Part shown: in pieces, positions 63,601 to 64,000 of the stretch
How the letters are laid out: every line of letters starts with the position of its first letter
Numbering within the stretch: position 1 is the stretch's first letter
DNA from: Bacteroidales bacterium UBA6267
GTDB taxonomy: Bacteria; Bacteroidota; Bacteroidia; Bacteroidales; UBA1556
Length of the DNA stretch: 64,000 nucleotides
Direction: 5' to 3'
NCBI GenBank assembly: GCA_002440745.1
Contig: DJVB01000044.1
Location: 78,734 to 142,733 of the forward strand
The notes under the pieces: model-generated
Database searches by the model: none
What the model saw: only the letters and a program-made list of their open reading frames with translations
Told to the model about the DNA's origin: nothing
Program-made: the position numbers and the translations under genes

Positions 63601-64000
63601 GCAGGAGTTTATTATCATGTATTAAATTCAGTCAACTCCAACTGTGATAGCGTTGTTCAACTCAATCTCATGGCATATCCAAACTTTTTTATTCCCCAAT
63701 CTCAAAATATTTGTGTTGGCAGCACCTATTTCTGGCATGGGCAAACGTATTCAGCAGCAGGAGTTTACTACGATTCCTTGCAAACGGTGAACGGTTGCGA
63801 TAGCGTTTTTCAACTTACCTTGAATGTGAATCCAACCTATTTCTACCAAGAAAACCAAACGATTTGCATTAATTCGGGCTATTCCTGGCATGGGCAAACG
63901 TATTCAGCGGCAGGGGTTTACTACGATTCCTTGCAAACAGTGAACGGATGCGATAGTGTTTTTCAACTTACCTTGAATGTGAATCCAACCTATTTCTACC
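60658..64000 (+). CDS. Very large VCBS/FG-GAP surface protein, 5' part (cut by window edge)
   Basis: The frame is open from the ATG at 60658 to the window end (1114 codons). A signal peptide (LLFLILFLCFQLNTIGQ) is followed by a beta-propeller-like region of FG-GAP/VCBS repeats with Ca-binding Asp loops (DLDSNGHDDI, DMDNDGDVDI, DFDNDGKNDI, DLDQDGDLDI, DVDNDGDMDF, residues about 25-720). Three bacterial Ig-like repeats come next (WPNASNIIYGDSLGESTLSG, WPIASNVEYNQPLSTSVLSGG, WPQASTLSCGELLGSSVLSGG). A tandem array of 51-aa units (TYFWHGQTYSAAGVYYDSLQ) then continues past the edge. A -7 box TATCTTTG is at 60559-60566. It is probably T9SS cargo; the C-terminus is not visible. Confidence 0.88.
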   Translation, partial: MNSKPLLFLILFLCFQLNTIGQTFQETILSSNFTDPYTLKVIDLDSNGHDDIIVCGASELSWFKNLNGLSYDKVILFDSVTGVLDFDLVDYDADLDMDIVAITANSIFWLENTGNSNFVYHSITNAYSSLRKVRALDMDNDGDVDIVYSIATNFIDIYLYEKTSTGFTNTYIDRVDYSGIYLLDYNNDTCYDLITKTNYYPFTTEELAIMINNGSNVFTEQQIYEKVGDINISDIDIVDVNKNGTIDLLISDFVQQEIYFLENCTLRRNVLSNKKVRDAAVADFDNDGKNDIAYKEENSSTFRVHFLKGAGSTTAMTFTDLYYYVLDVASTSLTALHADNNTLPDIAFVSIVRDEVGYFKNDSNFTFSLKKMATAVSQPESMRRVDLDQDGDLDIVSIGSDAEIVWLDHQPDGSYKQKIVAGGMDNVKQIEVYDIDGDGYRDIISTSSGNGKFIIWYNDGNQNFTSFNLTSSHSVLSTPSFFSIVDLNNDNKKDFVIVGATTSSYNPKGIFWIRNDGLGVFSAPIAIQSNLNLMGEVVTFDFDYDGDQDIIVANHEYGNTGLKIIKNNNNATSFTISTFTSFRAVSIRMGDIDSDGLMDFVCRNDDVNNLVWFKNNGSMSFTPNTIVMNEDRDIRFEICDDGNDSITDIFFYESYYGFTNASNHNAGLLKNDGSENFTQTYYIQNILNILSAMPEDVDNDGDMDFFLGVDYSDKISFFENLTLNMQTPTVFTWPNASNIIYGDSLGESTLSGDSASVPGVFVFDNPSYIPNAGIYAASVTFYPNQDTVYSSVSGQVSVLVEKAEPVVYQWPIASNVEYNQPLSTSVLSGGSASAAGVFQFSNPTFIPPFGSYTADIIFFPNDSNNYDTVSGTVNVLVVKANPIISQWPQASTLSCGELLGSSVLSGGSANIAGDFSFDSLSLVLTTGIYSANITFKPNDTAHYNLVFGTVNVNVIGLDTTVLTDYFCNGTSYNFLGTTLNSAGVYYHVLNSVNSNCDSVVQLNLMAYPNFFIPQSQNICVGSTYFWHGQTYSAAGVYYDSLQTVNGCDSVFQLTLNVNPTYFYQENQTICINSGYSWHGQTYSAAGVYYDSLQTVNGCDSVFQLTLNVNPTYFY
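63540..64000 (+). repeat. 153-nt tandem repeats in the VCBS protein gene
   Basis: The motif TGGCATGGGCAAACGTATTC recurs at 63733 and 63886, period 153 nt (51 aa). The two last units are nearly identical, and a diverged unit precedes them. The array is still running at 64000. Confidence 0.85.

Overview
The window is chromosomal DNA from a member of the Bacteroidota, most likely an uncultured Bacteroidales-type organism. Four things support this. Almost every transcription unit is preceded by the Bacteroidota -7 element TAnnTTTG rather than a sigma-70 -10 box. Type IX secretion (T9SS) genes (porX, porZ) occur together with cargo carrying T9SS C-terminal sorting domains. Several families are largely restricted to the phylum (DUF4301, a TANFOR-like giant surface protein, a split HipA module). 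A propionate/succinate pathway (methylmalonyl-CoA mutase subunits, a biotin-dependent carboxyltransferase and its carrier) is typical of the group. No rRNA, phage, CRISPR array or transposase cluster is visible. One tRNA, tRNA-Arg(CCG), is present.

Layout. 1-9.8 kb: 5' end of grpE, murA (catalytic Cys replaced by Asp), a patatin/surface-antigen outer-membrane phospholipase, a secreted protein with a degenerate transglutaminase-like core, a Rieske-like lipoprotein translationally coupled to a TerB/DnaJ protein, an M28 peptidase and rsmI. 9.9-12 kb: acyl-CoA carboxyltransferase plus biotin carrier. 12-16 kb: two small lipoproteins fired from back-to-back promoters, recO and porZ. 16-20 kb: rplU-rpmA and pntA-pntB. 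20-24 kb: a DUF1016 nuclease whose linker carries in-frame palindromes, then porX-tsaE. 24-28 kb: mutA-mutB. 28-33 kb: DUF4301 gene, a repeat-rich spacer, a GT87-like membrane glycosyltransferase, two unknown genes and tRNA-Arg. 33-38.6 kb: nitronate monooxygenase-like protein, LytTR membrane regulator, a YhiN-like flavoprotein, a lipoprotein and an Rpn-type nuclease.

38.6-50.3 kb holds the most distinctive module: a four-gene leftward operon (77-aa sorting-domain-like peptide, 1857-aa TANFOR-like giant protein, 679-aa fibronectin-III protein, 555-aa outer-membrane barrel-like protein). It diverges from a TPR/transmembrane/HTH regulator. The spacer between them carries an 11-bp-periodic direct-repeat array that looks like an operator. 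50.3-58.4 kb: T9SS cargo (lamin-tail/FN3 protein, endonuclease I, 1429-aa adhesin-like protein). Two of these share a 546-nt, nearly identical 3' segment encoding the sorting domain. 58.9-60.4 kb: a tripartite HipBST-type toxin-antitoxin operon with two operators flanking its promoter. 60.7-64 kb: the beginning of a very long VCBS/FG-GAP surface protein, cut by the window edge inside 153-nt tandem repeats.

How the parts connect: PorX and PorZ belong to the regulation and surface-assembly side of the T9SS, and the 50-64 kb region encodes its probable clients. MutAB and the carboxyltransferase/biotin carrier are successive steps between succinyl-CoA, methylmalonyl-CoA and propionyl-CoA. Several intergenic elements (two copies of a long hairpin with a compensatory base-pair change, palindromic repeats, UUCG-hairpin repeats) appear to be genome-specific repeat families. 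All functional calls come from motif recognition by eye; no database search was run.
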